From Bacillota bacterium (GTDB lineage: Bacteria > Bacillota > Clostridia > Oscillospirales > Oscillospiraceae), in NCBI GenBank assembly GCA_023402075.1, contig JAEXCS010000043.1:59409-123408 (forward strand): a DNA stretch of 64,000 nucleotides, in the 5' to 3' direction. The stretch's first letter is position 1. Every line of letters begins with the position of its first letter. Shown piece by piece: positions 16,687 to 25,838 of the stretch. The translations under genes were made by a program, and so were the position numbers. The notes below the pieces were generated by a model, which saw nothing but the letters and a program-made list of their open reading frames with translations, was not told the origin of the DNA and searched no databases.

Positions 16687-16881
16687 AAAAGCTATCTGAA
16701 TTTGTTTGATGTCGCAAACGGCCCATATAAAGGCGACCCGGATCTCAACAATCAGGAAACCTTTATTACCATATCCATCAACGGAAGCAAGCTGACGGCA
16801 ACAGCTTACCAGCTTTCCAAAACTGTAAACAACGGCGCACCTTATATCATTGATCAATTCGGGATAATGAAAAAAGCATAA
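16687..16881 (+). pseudogene. C-terminal fragment of a secreted-type protein
   Basis: An open frame without a start reads SYLNLFDVANGPYKGDPD, then TFITISINGSKLTATAYQLSKT and IIDQFGIMKKA then TAA. The pattern resembles C-terminal domains of large secreted metallophosphatases, but this is weak. It lacks an RBS and lies between other broken genes, so it is read as a remnant at the prophage edge. Confidence 0.35.
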
Positions 16882-16979
16882 CATATGTCCGTTAGCAATC
16901 AAAGTTTAAGAACAGGTTATCTTTGTTTTGCGAGGAGTTTACCTCGAAGTATCACGCTTAAATCAGCTTGTAATGAGGG

Positions 16980-17540
16980 GTGGCTGAAAAAATTGCAATA
17001 TGTTCTTCAAGCAAAAAACTTATCAAAAAAATCCCCGGCAAACTGGCAGTAAACCATGTATTCATTCAGGTTCGCAGAGGCGATATTTATGGATTTATCG
17101 GTGAAAACGGCGCCGGAAAAACCCCGCTTATGCGTATGGTGTGGATTGCCACAGTCCAGCGGCGATGAGCTTTCTCTGTTCGGGGGTCGATAGCTTGTTT
17201 CACAACGATACCGGGTCGGCTGTACCGTCGAAAATCCCGCATTGTATCCGGCAAGGGCGGCTTATAATTGCACTGTCGCTTCCAGGCTCTTTGGAGTTCC
17301 TCGCTCTTGGAATCCACAAATGGTCTTGATCCAGTAGGCATCAAAGAGGTATGGGATACTATTCAGCATTTATATGAGGACAGGAGGATTACCTCATTGA
17401 TTTCCAGCCATATTCTTGGAAAACTTGAAAAAATGGCTACCCGCTTTGGTGTTATTAGCAATTGGAAAATGGTGGATGAGTTTCAGGCAAGCCGCATATA
17501 TCCTGATACTAAGGGGGCGATGCAATGTACAGCAAAATAA
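16980..17540 (+). pseudogene. Decayed ABC transporter ATP-binding gene (lantibiotic-export type)
   Basis: The first part carries the N-terminus and Walker A (GDIYGFIGENGAGKTPLMRM, with Pro for the usual second Thr). Then frames are lost: short pieces of the Q-loop region (LFGGS, VENPALYP-like) survive in other frames, and the signature motif and Walker B are missing. The last part (STNGLDPVGIKEVWDTIQHLYEDRRITSLISSHIL) is the D-loop/H-loop end. There are an internal deletion and at least two frameshifts. No permease gene follows. Confidence 0.75.
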
Positions 17541-17926
17541 CAGATAGTTTTCTTGATGTTTTCGATGGAGAAACCGGCCTATATATGGGCCACTCACATT
17601 TTACACTAACAGAAGGGTCTGAGAAGAAACTGCTTGATTTTCTCAACTACAATAAGGTTCCCAACACGCTTGTCCTGCTGAATGTGTCCTTATCCGATAC
17701 CTCCTCAAATTACATTCCGCCGGAGTTATTTCAAAAGCACAACCGAAATTCGGTCCTGTTTATTGATGTGGTTGAGGCGCATTCTCAAAGGCTTGTTCCC
17801 ATTGAAATTGAGATGAGCTATGACGTCTTGGTAAGAGGAAACCTGTCTGATACCCCATACTTTTTTGAGAGCGTCGAGCTGGAAAATATAAAAATTTTAG
17901 ATGTAAATTACAGATATATTGAATGA
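17525..17926 (+). CDS. Hypothetical protein, 133 aa
   Basis: The family is not recognised. The protein is soluble, acidic and probably alpha/beta (KVPNTLVLLNVSLSDTSSNYIPPELFQ). The start overlaps the end of the decayed ABC ATPase frame, and a terminator hairpin lies 22 bp after the stop. It may be part of the island that carried the ABC genes. Confidence 0.45.
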   Translation: MYSKITDSFLDVFDGETGLYMGHSHFTLTEGSEKKLLDFLNYNKVPNTLVLLNVSLSDTSSNYIPPELFQKHNRNSVLFIDVVEAHSQRLVPIEIEMSYDVLVRGNLSDTPYFFESVELENIKILDVNYRYIE

Positions 17927-17947
17927 CGGCCTGCTTTATAGCAAAAG

Positions 17948-17983
17948 CTTCCCGGAACCTACCGTTTGGTAAGTTCCGGGAAG
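17948..17983. terminator. Hairpin terminator
   Basis: CTTCCCGGAAC / GTTCCGGGAAG is an 11-bp perfect stem with inner TACC/GGTA. It shares its loop and inner stem with the hairpin at 4441-4473. Confidence 0.65.
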
Positions 17984-18105
17984 TAAATTTTCCAGAGGGT
18001 CGTCAAGGCTTTTTATTCTTTGAAGAAAAAACCACCCCGCAATAAATGCACATATTTTAGGAAGTGCCGCCAACACTAAAAAGACGCTGAAAAGGAGGAA
18101 AAACC

Positions 18106-19398
18106 ATGGACAGAAATATTGACGCGGAAATGCAGAAAAAATTAGATGAGCTAAAGTCGTCCAACACACCTCAGCCCATTCGCAGCGACGGCGCCGGCGC
18201 ACTGGATTTAGGCCCTCGCAATGTGACTAGAGATGCGCAAAACCCAGATATTTTGGTTCCTCCTGCCACAGACTTTGGGCTTATCCCTAATCTGCGTTTT
18301 TCTTTTGCAGATGCGCCTATGATTTTAAAGTCCGGGGGATGGTCGCGTGAAATAACCAGCAGAGAATTGCCGGTTAACACAACGCTTGCAATTATTGATA
18401 TGAACTTGTCGCCGGGCGTTCGGGAGATGCACACCCATCTTCAATCTGAGTGGGGTTACCTTCTGCAAGGAGAAGCCAGAGTAACGGCGGTTGATGAAAA
18501 GGGACGGGTATTTATTGCGGACTGCGGACCCGGCGAAGGGTGATTTTTTCCGGCAAATATTCCGCACTCAATCCAAGGGTTGGGTGCGGGCTGTGAATTT
18601 TTGCTGATCTTTGACAAAGGCAGTTATTCCGAAAATAACACCTTTTCAATATCCGAACTATTCTCTCACCTTCCTTTGGATATTCTGTCCGCTAACTTCG
18701 GATGCGAGGAAGAGGAATTTTCCCGCATCCCCAAAAAAGAGGTTTATATCATCGACGGCGGCGATCCTGGAACAATTGAATCGCAAAAAGTGACTTCGCC
18801 CTATGGGGATGTGCCCAACTCTTATAAGCACGAGCTGGGCAAGCTTCCGCCGGTGGTGTGCGATGGCGGAACCATTCGCATTTTGGACAACAGCAATTTC
18901 CCGGTTAACACAACCACCTCCGCCGCACTGGTTGAGATTGAACCGGGCGGAATGCGCGAGATTCACTGGCATTCCAACAATGATGAGCTGCAATATTTTA
19001 TTCAGGGTGAGGCGCGGATGACGGTCTTTGAACCCGGTCCCAAAGCGAAGACCTTTAATTACCGCGCCGGAGATGTGGGATATGTGCCGGTTGGTAATTT
19101 TCATTATGTTCAAAACATCGGAACTGAAAAACTGATATTTCTTGAAGTGTTTAAAAGCAAAACTTTTTCGGACATCTCCCTTGCCCAGTGGATTGCCATG
19201 ACGCCCAATGAAGTGGTTAAAGCGGCGCTCAACCTCTCGGACGAATTTTTAAACAGCGTAAGAAAAACAAGCTGCCCAATTGTAAAATACCCGGGCTATG
19301 AATTTCCTCCCGCAAAAGGGACGCCGCAGAACAGCAAATATTTTAAAGATTTTGATTTTAAGATTGCAAAACCGTCTAACGCAGCACAGGCACACTAA
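18106..19398 (+). pseudogene. oxdC: Oxalate decarboxylase (bicupin) with in-frame TGA
   Basis: Oxalate decarboxylase converts oxalate to formate and CO2 with manganese. The frame of 431 codons is continuous except for a TGA at 18541-18543. Cupin 1 has the metal ligands in REMHTHLQSEWGYLLQGEARV and, past the stop, PHSIQGL. The lid SENNTF keeps the Glu that marks decarboxylases. Cupin 2 has REIHWHSNNDELQYFIQGEARM and GDVGYVPVGNFHYVQNIG. In relatives the stop position is a conserved Trp followed by aromatic-F-P, and here the next residues are FFP, so TGG to TGA plus loss of two residues explains it. The start at 18106 has a perfect AGGAGG. The gene is probably inactive unless the stop is read through or is a sequencing error. 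Confidence 0.88.
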
Positions 19399-19452
19399 TA
19401 CTCAAAAGCAAAATATAGTGTGCGCCTTGCTTGTTCAGCGGAATCCTAAAAA

Positions 19453-19497
19453 GAGGCTGCCGTTTGGAATATATTCCATTTGGCAGCTTCTTTTTTT
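19453..19497 (+). terminator. Terminator after oxdC
   Basis: An extended hairpin (GAGGCTGCC to GGCAGCTTC with inner TGGAAT/ATTCCA) is followed by TTTTTTT. Confidence 0.75.
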
Positions 19498-19636
19498 GTA
19501 TCTATTTTTCTTAAAAAGTCAAGTCCGGTGCAGAACCTGAGCACCCAAACAGTTGGGGCTGTTCATAATTTATGCTTGAATTTTCATGTGATTGTGTGCT
19601 AGTCTTTAATATATCGTATAGAAAGATGGTGTGAAA

Positions 19637-20395
19637 ATGCCTGCATTATTTGTCGGCCACGGATCCCCCATGAACGCAGTTGAAGAAAACCGCTTTGTCG
19701 AAGAGTGGAAAGCCCTTGGCAAAAAGATTTCGCGGCCAACCGCTATATTGTCTGTGTCCGCACATTGGTTTACGGCGGGCAGCCGGGTTACGGACGAGCA
19801 AGCTCCCAGAACCGTTTACGACATGTATGGATTTCCGGATGCGCTTTATGAAATTGTCTATCCCGCTAAGGGCGCTCCGGAATTTGCACATCTTACGCAA
19901 AGCATACTTTCCCGTAAGGTCACGATTGACAATTCCTGGGGCTTTGACCACGGGACATGGTCTGTTCTTCACAGAATTTATCCGGACGCAGATATTCCCG
20001 TTTTTCAGCTCAGCATCGACAGGGGCGCATCCCCCGAAGAGCATTATCAAATGGGCAGGGAGCTTTCCGCCCTTCAGAAACAGGGTGTTCTGATTTTTGG
20101 AAGCGGCAATGTGGTCCACAATCTTGGCCGGGTAAATTGGGGCATGGACGGAGGCTATCCCTGGGCGGAGGAATTTGACGCCTATATTAAGCAACATGTG
20201 ACGGCCCGCCAAAATGAAAATGTGATCAATTATGAAAAGGCGGGGACTTCATCCTCCCTGTCCGTTCCAACGCTTGATCACTTTGCGCCGCTTTTGTACG
20301 TATTGGGCGCATCGGAAAACGCGGAGCGTGTAACTGTTTTCAACGATGCCTGCACCTTGGGTTCTCTTTCCATGACCAGCTATCTGTTCCAATAA
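19637..20395 (+). CDS. DODA-type extradiol ring-cleavage dioxygenase (YgiD-like)
   Basis: This is a 252-residue class III extradiol dioxygenase of the 4,5-DOPA dioxygenase/YgiD family, using a metal at the active site. Visible family blocks are FVGHGSPMNA (first His), LSVSAHWFT, DNSWGFDHGTWSVL (His), VFQLSIDRGASPEEHYQMG, GSGNVVHNLGRV and TLDHFAPLLYVLG. ATG 19637 is preferred over GTG 19631 because family members begin within a few residues of FVGHGSP. The aromatic substrate is unknown, and in an anaerobe the role is obscure. Confidence 0.88.
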   Translation: MPALFVGHGSPMNAVEENRFVEEWKALGKKISRPTAILSVSAHWFTAGSRVTDEQAPRTVYDMYGFPDALYEIVYPAKGAPEFAHLTQSILSRKVTIDNSWGFDHGTWSVLHRIYPDADIPVFQLSIDRGASPEEHYQMGRELSALQKQGVLIFGSGNVVHNLGRVNWGMDGGYPWAEEFDAYIKQHVTARQNENVINYEKAGTSSSLSVPTLDHFAPLLYVLGASENAERVTVFNDACTLGSLSMTSYLFQ

Positions 20396-20426
20396 CGTGC
20401 TCTTTTCAGTCTTCTCCCAGCTTTTT

Positions 20427-20462
20427 AAAAAGGAAGCCCTGATTTTCAGGGCTTCCTTTTTT
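20427..20462. terminator. Bidirectional terminator between convergent genes
   Basis: AAAAAGGAAGCCCTGA / TCAGGGCTTCCTTTTT is a perfect stem with A- and T-runs on both sides, serving the dioxygenase (plus) and the P-type ATPase (minus). Confidence 0.85.
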
Positions 20463-20508
20463 AATGCCTGCGGTGGCCTGATTTTTTCTGTGAAACGACT
20501 TTTCCTGT

Positions 20509-22380
20509 TCAAGCAAGCTTTCGGTCATACAGCAGGGCCGCATTCAGCACCACCAGCACAGAGCCGACGTTATGTACCAACGCACCGGTAATCGGATTCA
20601 GCACGGCGGCGATGGAGAGGACCACAGCAATCAGGTTGATTGTCATAGACAGTGATATATTAAACTTAATGGTGCGCAGCGTAGTATTAGAAAGCTTTTT
20701 AAGATAGGGAATCTTTGAAATGTTGTCGCCCACCAGCGCGATGTCCGCCGCTTCCACGGCGATATCGCTTCCAATTCCGCCCATGGCAACCCCCACCCGG
20801 GCGGCCTTCAGCGCAGGCGCGTCATTTACGCCGTCGCCAATCATGCAGACCGTTCGCCCCTGCCGTTCAAGCGCTTCAATGGCGCCGACCTTGCCTTGGG
20901 GAAGCAGCTCCGCTTTTACTGTTTGAATCCCAGCCTGCACCGCAAAATACCTTGCCGTGTGGGCACGATCCCCCGTAAGAAGCACCACCTCCGCATCCAT
21001 GCCGCGCAGCTCCTCCACCATGTGGCGTGCCGACTCCCGCAGGGTATCGGACAACGTGATGACCCCGATCAGCGACTTTTCTCTTCCGACAAGAATCGCC
21101 GCCTTTCCCTGTGCGCAGAATCTGTCCAGCGGAATAGCAACTGATTCATCAATTAAAACTCCGTTTTCCTTTAAAAAATCAAGCGTCCCGCAAATCAGCT
21201 TTTTCCCGTCCACCGCCGCGGTGATTCCCTTGCCGGGCAGCATTTGAAAGTCGGCGGCGTTTTTCACCAAAACGTCCTGCTCCTTTGCATGGGCGACAAT
21301 CGCTTTTGCCAGAGGATGTTCGGAATAGGCTTCGGCCGCGGCGGTCAGCTCCAACAGCCGCTGGGGACTGACATTCTCAACCAGCGGAAGAATATCCGCC
21401 ACCACAAGATTGCCGTTGGTCAGCGTTCCCGTTTTGTCAAAGGCGATGCAGTCCACCTTCCCCATATTCTCCAGCGCTTCGCCGGATTTGATAATCACGC
21501 CGTGCTTGGTGGCCTGTCCCACAGCCGCCATAATGGACGTCGGCGTGGCCAGCGCCAGCGCACAAGGGCAAAACACCACCAGAATCGTCACGGCCCGGAT
21601 GATGTCCTTCGTTGCCATAAAGGTAATCACGGCGATGGCCAACGCGGCGGGAACAAGCCCTGCCGCCCATTTATCCACGATGCGCTGCATGGGCGCTTTC
21701 TTGTTTTCCGCGTCCTGCACCATGCGAATCAGCTTTTGCAAGGAGGAGTCCTCTCCCACCTTGGATGCGGCAATATCAATTGCCCCAAAGCAGTTGACAG
21801 TTCCGCAAAATACGCTGTCGCCCGGGCCTTTATCCACAGGAAGCGATTCTCCCGTCATAATGGACTGATCAACCGAGGTGTTTCCCGCCGTGATTTCGCC
21901 GTCCGCAGGAATGGCCTCTCCCGGCAAAACTCTAAGGACGTCGCCCTTGCGGATTTGCTCCGCGGGAATGATTTCCTCCGCGTCTCCCGCCGCACCGGAT
22001 ATGATTCTTCTCCCCTGCACAGGTGTAAGACCAATCAGCTTTTTCAAGCCTTTCTTGGCCCGTTCAACGGTTTTATCCTCCAAAATTTCGCCGATTGCCA
22101 TAATAAAAGCCACCTCGCCGGCAGCAAACAGCTCTCCAATTGCAACAGAGGCAATCATGGCAATGGAAATCAGCAGCGCGGAGGATATCCGCTTTTCACA
22201 TGTAAGGTTAAAAATTGCCTGATAGATCAGCGGGTAGCCGGACAGCACCACCGTCACCCATGCCGGATTGACAGGAAGCGACTTCCCCGTCAGCAATAGA
22301 ATCAGGCTGCATAAAAGAAACACACCGGAAACCAGAGTCCACTTTAATCCTGTCAGCAGCTCGCTTGCTTTTTTAAACAT
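20509..22380 (-). CDS. P1B-type heavy-metal-transporting ATPase
   Basis: This is a 623-residue membrane pump. The actuator motif TGES is at residues 176-179, the metal-site CPC at 271-273 in TM6 and the phosphorylation motif DKTGTLT at 315-321; TGDRAHTA and GDGVNDAPAL also lie in the P domain. There is no N-terminal heavy-metal-binding domain. The last helix carries HN-x2-S-x2-V-x-N (HNVGSVLVVLNAALL), a feature I associate with CtpC-like pumps (Mn/Zn) rather than classical Cu or Zn/Cd pumps, so the metal is uncertain. It is divergent from a TetR regulator, which probably controls it. Confidence 0.88.
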   Translation of the reverse strand: MFKKASELLTGLKWTLVSGVFLLCSLILLLTGKSLPVNPAWVTVVLSGYPLIYQAIFNLTCEKRISSALLISIAMIASVAIGELFAAGEVAFIMAIGEILEDKTVERAKKGLKKLIGLTPVQGRRIISGAAGDAEEIIPAEQIRKGDVLRVLPGEAIPADGEITAGNTSVDQSIMTGESLPVDKGPGDSVFCGTVNCFGAIDIAASKVGEDSSLQKLIRMVQDAENKKAPMQRIVDKWAAGLVPAALAIAVITFMATKDIIRAVTILVVFCPCALALATPTSIMAAVGQATKHGVIIKSGEALENMGKVDCIAFDKTGTLTNGNLVVADILPLVENVSPQRLLELTAAAEAYSEHPLAKAIVAHAKEQDVLVKNAADFQMLPGKGITAAVDGKKLICGTLDFLKENGVLIDESVAIPLDRFCAQGKAAILVGREKSLIGVITLSDTLRESARHMVEELRGMDAEVVLLTGDRAHTARYFAVQAGIQTVKAELLPQGKVGAIEALERQGRTVCMIGDGVNDAPALKAARVGVAMGGIGSDIAVEAADIALVGDNISKIPYLKKLSNTTLRTIKFNISLSMTINLIAVVLSIAAVLNPITGALVHNVGSVLVVLNAALLYDRKLA

Positions 22381-22445
22381 ATCCTCTCACTCCTATATTG
22401 CCACTTGATTATTCCTTATCTTTTCGGTACAATGAATTCACAACC

Positions 22446-22537
22446 GAACAGATTGTTCATTTAGCAGTGTAGCAAATCTATACGATCAATACAAGAAACG
22501 GTTTTTTTAGAATGTGCGTTACCGAATGAATCGGTAA
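22446..22537. promoter_or_regulatory. Divergent regulatory region with two dyads
   Basis: TTACCGA-N5-TCGGTAA (22519-22537) is a perfect 7-bp inverted repeat 10 bp before the TetR gene's SD. GAACA-N3-TGTTC (22446-22458) lies nearer the ATPase start. Both are good candidate sites for the adjacent TetR protein, acting on itself and on the pump. Confidence 0.55.
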
Positions 22538-22559
22538 AACTGTTCCGGGGGAGGAAAAT

Positions 22560-23123
22560 ATGGACAGGCGGCAAAGAAAAACAAGAGATGCGATTTTCGA
22601 GGCGTTCAGCCATCTGCTGCTGCACAGCAGCTATTCGCAGATTACAGTGCAGGAGATTATTGACGGAGCCGATGTAGGCCGGACGACCTTTTACGCACAC
22701 TTTCCCACCAAGGACGATCTTTTGCGGGAGATGTGCGCAGAAATGTTTGCCCACGTTTTTTCCGAAACACCCAAGGCGGAGCCCACTCATGATTTTTCCA
22801 TGGCACGAGGTGACCCCAAGGCAATTGTCACCCACCTTTTTTACCATCTGCGCGAGCATGGAAGAATGCTGGTGGTTCTTTTAACCTGCGAGCAGGGTGA
22901 GCTTTTCCAGCGCTATTTCAATACGTATTTCAACGAGCTGGTGACGCGGCATATTCTCGGCGGAAGTATGTGCAAAAGCGCCGTGTTGCCGGAGGATTTC
23001 CTAATGGACCACATTGCAGGCAGCTTTGTGGGCGTGGTCCGGTGGTGGCTGAAAAATGATATGCGGCAATCACCCGAGGAGCTTGCGAACTACTTTATGG
23101 CGGCAATTCAGCCCGTGGCCTGA
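22560..23123 (+). CDS. TetR/AcrR-family transcriptional regulator
   Basis: In this 187-residue regulator, the N-terminal helix-turn-helix (ITVQEIIDGADVGRTTFYAHFPTKDDLL, about residues 27-54) is canonical TetR, and the C-terminal ligand domain is divergent. The SD GGGGGAGG precedes ATG 22560. It is divergent from the P1B ATPase with two dyads between them. It most likely represses the pump until its ligand, perhaps a metal or lipophilic compound, binds. Confidence 0.9.
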   Translation: MDRRQRKTRDAIFEAFSHLLLHSSYSQITVQEIIDGADVGRTTFYAHFPTKDDLLREMCAEMFAHVFSETPKAEPTHDFSMARGDPKAIVTHLFYHLREHGRMLVVLLTCEQGELFQRYFNTYFNELVTRHILGGSMCKSAVLPEDFLMDHIAGSFVGVVRWWLKNDMRQSPEELANYFMAAIQPVA

Positions 23124-23345
23124 TTCTTCTTCGCTGCAAGCAGCTTGCTGTTGAAAGCAGCCGGATTGTGCGCTACGCACCTGTTAAAGAGCGGCGCCTT
23201 ACTCCGGTCTTGCGCACACCCGCAAATTGATGTAAAATAAGTTCATTTCAGGAGCAGTTGGCAGTTGTTTTATTATTGCAATCGTTTGCTTTTTCAGCAA
23301 ATGTACTTTTAATAAACTTCAAGCCCAACGGAAAAGGATGCTGTT

Positions 23346-24287
23346 ATGAAAGAAATTACAATTGTGAATACGTCAATTACCGTTGAAAAGCTGTTTGAAT
23401 CCATGCCTGTGGCTATGGTGCTGCTTAATCGAAAAGGCGAGCACATCGCTCTAAACCAAGCGCTTGCGTCCATCAGCGGCTTTCGCAAGGAAGAGCTGAT
23501 CGGGCGGAAAATTGAAGAATTGAGCAAGCAGAGCGGCGAGAATATTATTCATGATTTTCGTATGTTTGATGCGAATCTTGAGGTTCCGGACCACGAGGTA
23601 GTGATTGAAGGGAAGACCTTTTATGTCTCCGTCCGCCCACTGCGGAACGACACCGGATATGCAATCGGGGAAATGGTTGCGTTGATGGATATTACAAAGT
23701 CGAAAAAATTGGAGCAAACACTGGAGGAAACGAACCGCAAGCTTCTTTACCTGTCAAGATATGACGATCTGACAGATGTTCTAAACGCGCGCACCTACTA
23801 TGAAGAAGCAGAAAAAAAGCTGATTTCAGAACAGGCTTCCCATTCGCCCTGTTCCGTGCTCTTTCTGGATTTGGACCACTTCAAGCGAATCAACGATACT
23901 TACGGTCACAGTACGGGAGACATTGTTCTTTCATGCACCGCAAAATGCATTAGTCAGGCTTGCAGAAAAAGCGATTTAATTGGCCGTGTGGGCGGCGAAG
24001 AATTTTCTGTGTTTCTTCCGGAAACCGGCCACAGCGATGCCATGGCGCTTGCCGAAACGCTCCGCCGGAAAATTGAGGAAATGGAGATTGCGGTGGGAAA
24101 TAACTTGGTAAAAGTAACCGCCAGCATTGGTGTGGATTTAAAAAGTGAGAGCCACCGGTCCATTGCAGATATCCAGCGGGAGGCGGACTGCGCCATGTAC
24201 CACGCCAAGCAATCGGGCAGAAACAAGATCTTCAGTTTACGCGACATCTCCGATTCCGCCAGAGAGAAAGCGTGTCCCAATAATTAA
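23346..24287 (+). CDS. Diguanylate cyclase with PAS sensor domain
   Basis: This 313-residue cytoplasmic protein would make cyclic di-GMP from two GTP. A PAS domain occupies about residues 10-125 (LFESMPVAMVLLNRKGEHIALNQAL). A linker coiled coil leads to a GGDEF domain (about 140-305). The active loop is GGEEF at 216-220, and the product-inhibition I-site RxxD is present at 207-210, so the cyclase should be active and feedback-controlled. There is no membrane segment. The PAS ligand is unknown. It stands alone between hairpins. Confidence 0.93.
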   Translation: MKEITIVNTSITVEKLFESMPVAMVLLNRKGEHIALNQALASISGFRKEELIGRKIEELSKQSGENIIHDFRMFDANLEVPDHEVVIEGKTFYVSVRPLRNDTGYAIGEMVALMDITKSKKLEQTLEETNRKLLYLSRYDDLTDVLNARTYYEEAEKKLISEQASHSPCSVLFLDLDHFKRINDTYGHSTGDIVLSCTAKCISQACRKSDLIGRVGGEEFSVFLPETGHSDAMALAETLRRKIEEMEIAVGNNLVKVTASIGVDLKSESHRSIADIQREADCAMYHAKQSGRNKIFSLRDISDSAREKACPNN

Positions 24288-24334
24288 GAGACGGATGGAT
24301 TTCCCTTAAAACAATGTCTTATCCACAGCTTTTT

Positions 24335-24365
24335 AAAGCGGCATACCTCCACGGGTATGCCGCTT
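24335..24365 (+). terminator. Terminator after the diguanylate cyclase
   Basis: AAAGCGGCATACC / GGTATGCCGCTTT has a 13-bp stem and a 5-nt loop. Confidence 0.7.
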
Positions 24366-24521
24366 TCACTCTTATAGGGCGTGGGGCTATAGAGCAAGCG
24401 TTTTCCCGGAAATCGCAGACTCTGCCCCACCTTCTCATTGCATCCTTCGCCCGCCCGTGCTATGATAGCCATATCATTACAGTCAATTTTTGGAGCCTTG
24501 CGGCAGAAGGGAGAACCACCT

Positions 24522-25550
24522 ATGAACCTGTTTAACACGCTCACCGTAAAAGACATGACGCTGCGCAATCGAATCGTCATGCCTCCCATGTGTATGTACA
24601 GCACCGAAGGCGACGGCGTCCCCACGGACTTTCACTTTACCCACTATACCTCCCGGGCCGTGGGCGGCGCGGGGCTGATTATCGTGGAGGCCACAGGCGT
24701 GCTGCCCCCGGGCCGTATTTCCGACCGATGCCTTGGCCTTTGGAACGACCAACAGGCTGAGGCAATGAAGCCAATTGTAGCCGCCTGCCAGAAATACGGG
24801 GCCAAGGTGGCCATTCAGCTCAACCACGCGGGGCGCAAGTGCGAGGCGAAGGAGCAGACGATTTTCGCCCCCAGCGCCCTCCCCTTCGAGGAAACGTCCC
24901 CCATCCCCAAGGAGATGACGGAGGAAGACATCGTCGCTGTGGTGCAGGCATTTCGCAGTGCAGCAGCCCAGGCGGCAGCCATCGGCTTTGACGCACTGGA
25001 AATCCACGGCGCCCACGGGTATCTGCTGAACGAATTTCTTTCTCCCCTCACCAACCGCCGGACGGACGGCTACGGCGGCTCTACGGAGAACCGCTGCCGC
25101 TTTTTGCTGGAGGTGCTGCGGGCGGTACACGAGGTTTGGCCCGCGGAAAAGCCGGTGCTTTTGCGCGTCTCCGCCGAGGATTACGCGCCAGAGGGCATTC
25201 ACCCCGAAGAAATGTCCAAAATCGTGGCGCTTGCAAAGCCATACATTGACGTGCTGGACGTCAGCTCCGGCGGTGTGATGCCCACGCCGCCGACGGCAAT
25301 CTATCCGGGTTATCAGGTGAGAGCCGCGGAGATTTTGAAGCAGTCCTCCGGCCTGCCCGTCATCACCGTGGGCCTGATTACCGAGGCCCATCAGGCCCAG
25401 CAGATTCTGGGAGAGGGCCGGGCGGATTTGATTGCTTTGGGCCGGGAGCTTTTGAGGGACCCCTATTGGGTTGTGCATACGGCCCGGGATTTGAATGTGG
25501 AATACCCCTGGCCGGAGCAGTATGTCCGGGGTTTTACGGCCAGAAAGTAA
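24522..25550 (+). CDS. NADH:flavin oxidoreductase, Old Yellow Enzyme family (YqjM/NamA type)
   Basis: This 342-residue FMN enzyme reduces activated C=C bonds or nitro groups with NAD(P)H. It has RNRIVMPPMCMY at the N-terminus, the active-site Cys-containing CMY of YqjM-type members, QLNHAGRK, FDALEIHGAHGYLLNEFLSP and TNRRTDGYGGSTENRCRF. The C-terminal FMN-phosphate site is ADLIALGRELLRDP. The start at 24522 follows AAGGGAGAA, whereas upstream in-frame codons lack an SD. There is no 4Fe-4S extension, so it is the short form. Confidence 0.93.
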   Translation: MNLFNTLTVKDMTLRNRIVMPPMCMYSTEGDGVPTDFHFTHYTSRAVGGAGLIIVEATGVLPPGRISDRCLGLWNDQQAEAMKPIVAACQKYGAKVAIQLNHAGRKCEAKEQTIFAPSALPFEETSPIPKEMTEEDIVAVVQAFRSAAAQAAAIGFDALEIHGAHGYLLNEFLSPLTNRRTDGYGGSTENRCRFLLEVLRAVHEVWPAEKPVLLRVSAEDYAPEGIHPEEMSKIVALAKPYIDVLDVSSGGVMPTPPTAIYPGYQVRAAEILKQSSGLPVITVGLITEAHQAQQILGEGRADLIALGRELLRDPYWVVHTARDLNVEYPWPEQYVRGFTARK

Positions 25551-25640
25551 GCGCGGCATTGGGAATTGCTTTTCAGTCCACCTCTTTGCGAAAGCGCCTG
25601 TTTATCCGCCTTGAAAACATCTCGTGCACAGAATAGATTA

Positions 25641-25678
25641 AAAAGCAGGACAGAGGCCATAGCCTCTGTCCTGCTTTT
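25641..25678. terminator. Strong hairpin after the flavoenzyme
   Basis: AAAAGCAGGACAGAGGC / GCCTCTGTCCTGCTTTT is a perfect 17-bp stem with a 4-nt loop. Confidence 0.8.
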
Positions 25679-25838
25679 CATACTTCACCCATTAAATTTC
25701 TTGAAAAATGTGCGCCGGGCAATTCTTTGGCACTTGGGCAAACCAATCCTCAGCCGGAGTCGCCGTTCCAGATGAGAAAACGCCCCTATGCCCGGGAAAG
25801 CCGCCATCTTGCAGAGAGCGTCTTTTCAGGGGCGCACC

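Noticed and set aside
18541..18543. UGA recoded as Trp or Sec in oxdC
   Set aside because: No other gene in the window has in-frame TGA, and all ORFs here use TGA as stop; no selenocysteine element was recognised after the codon.
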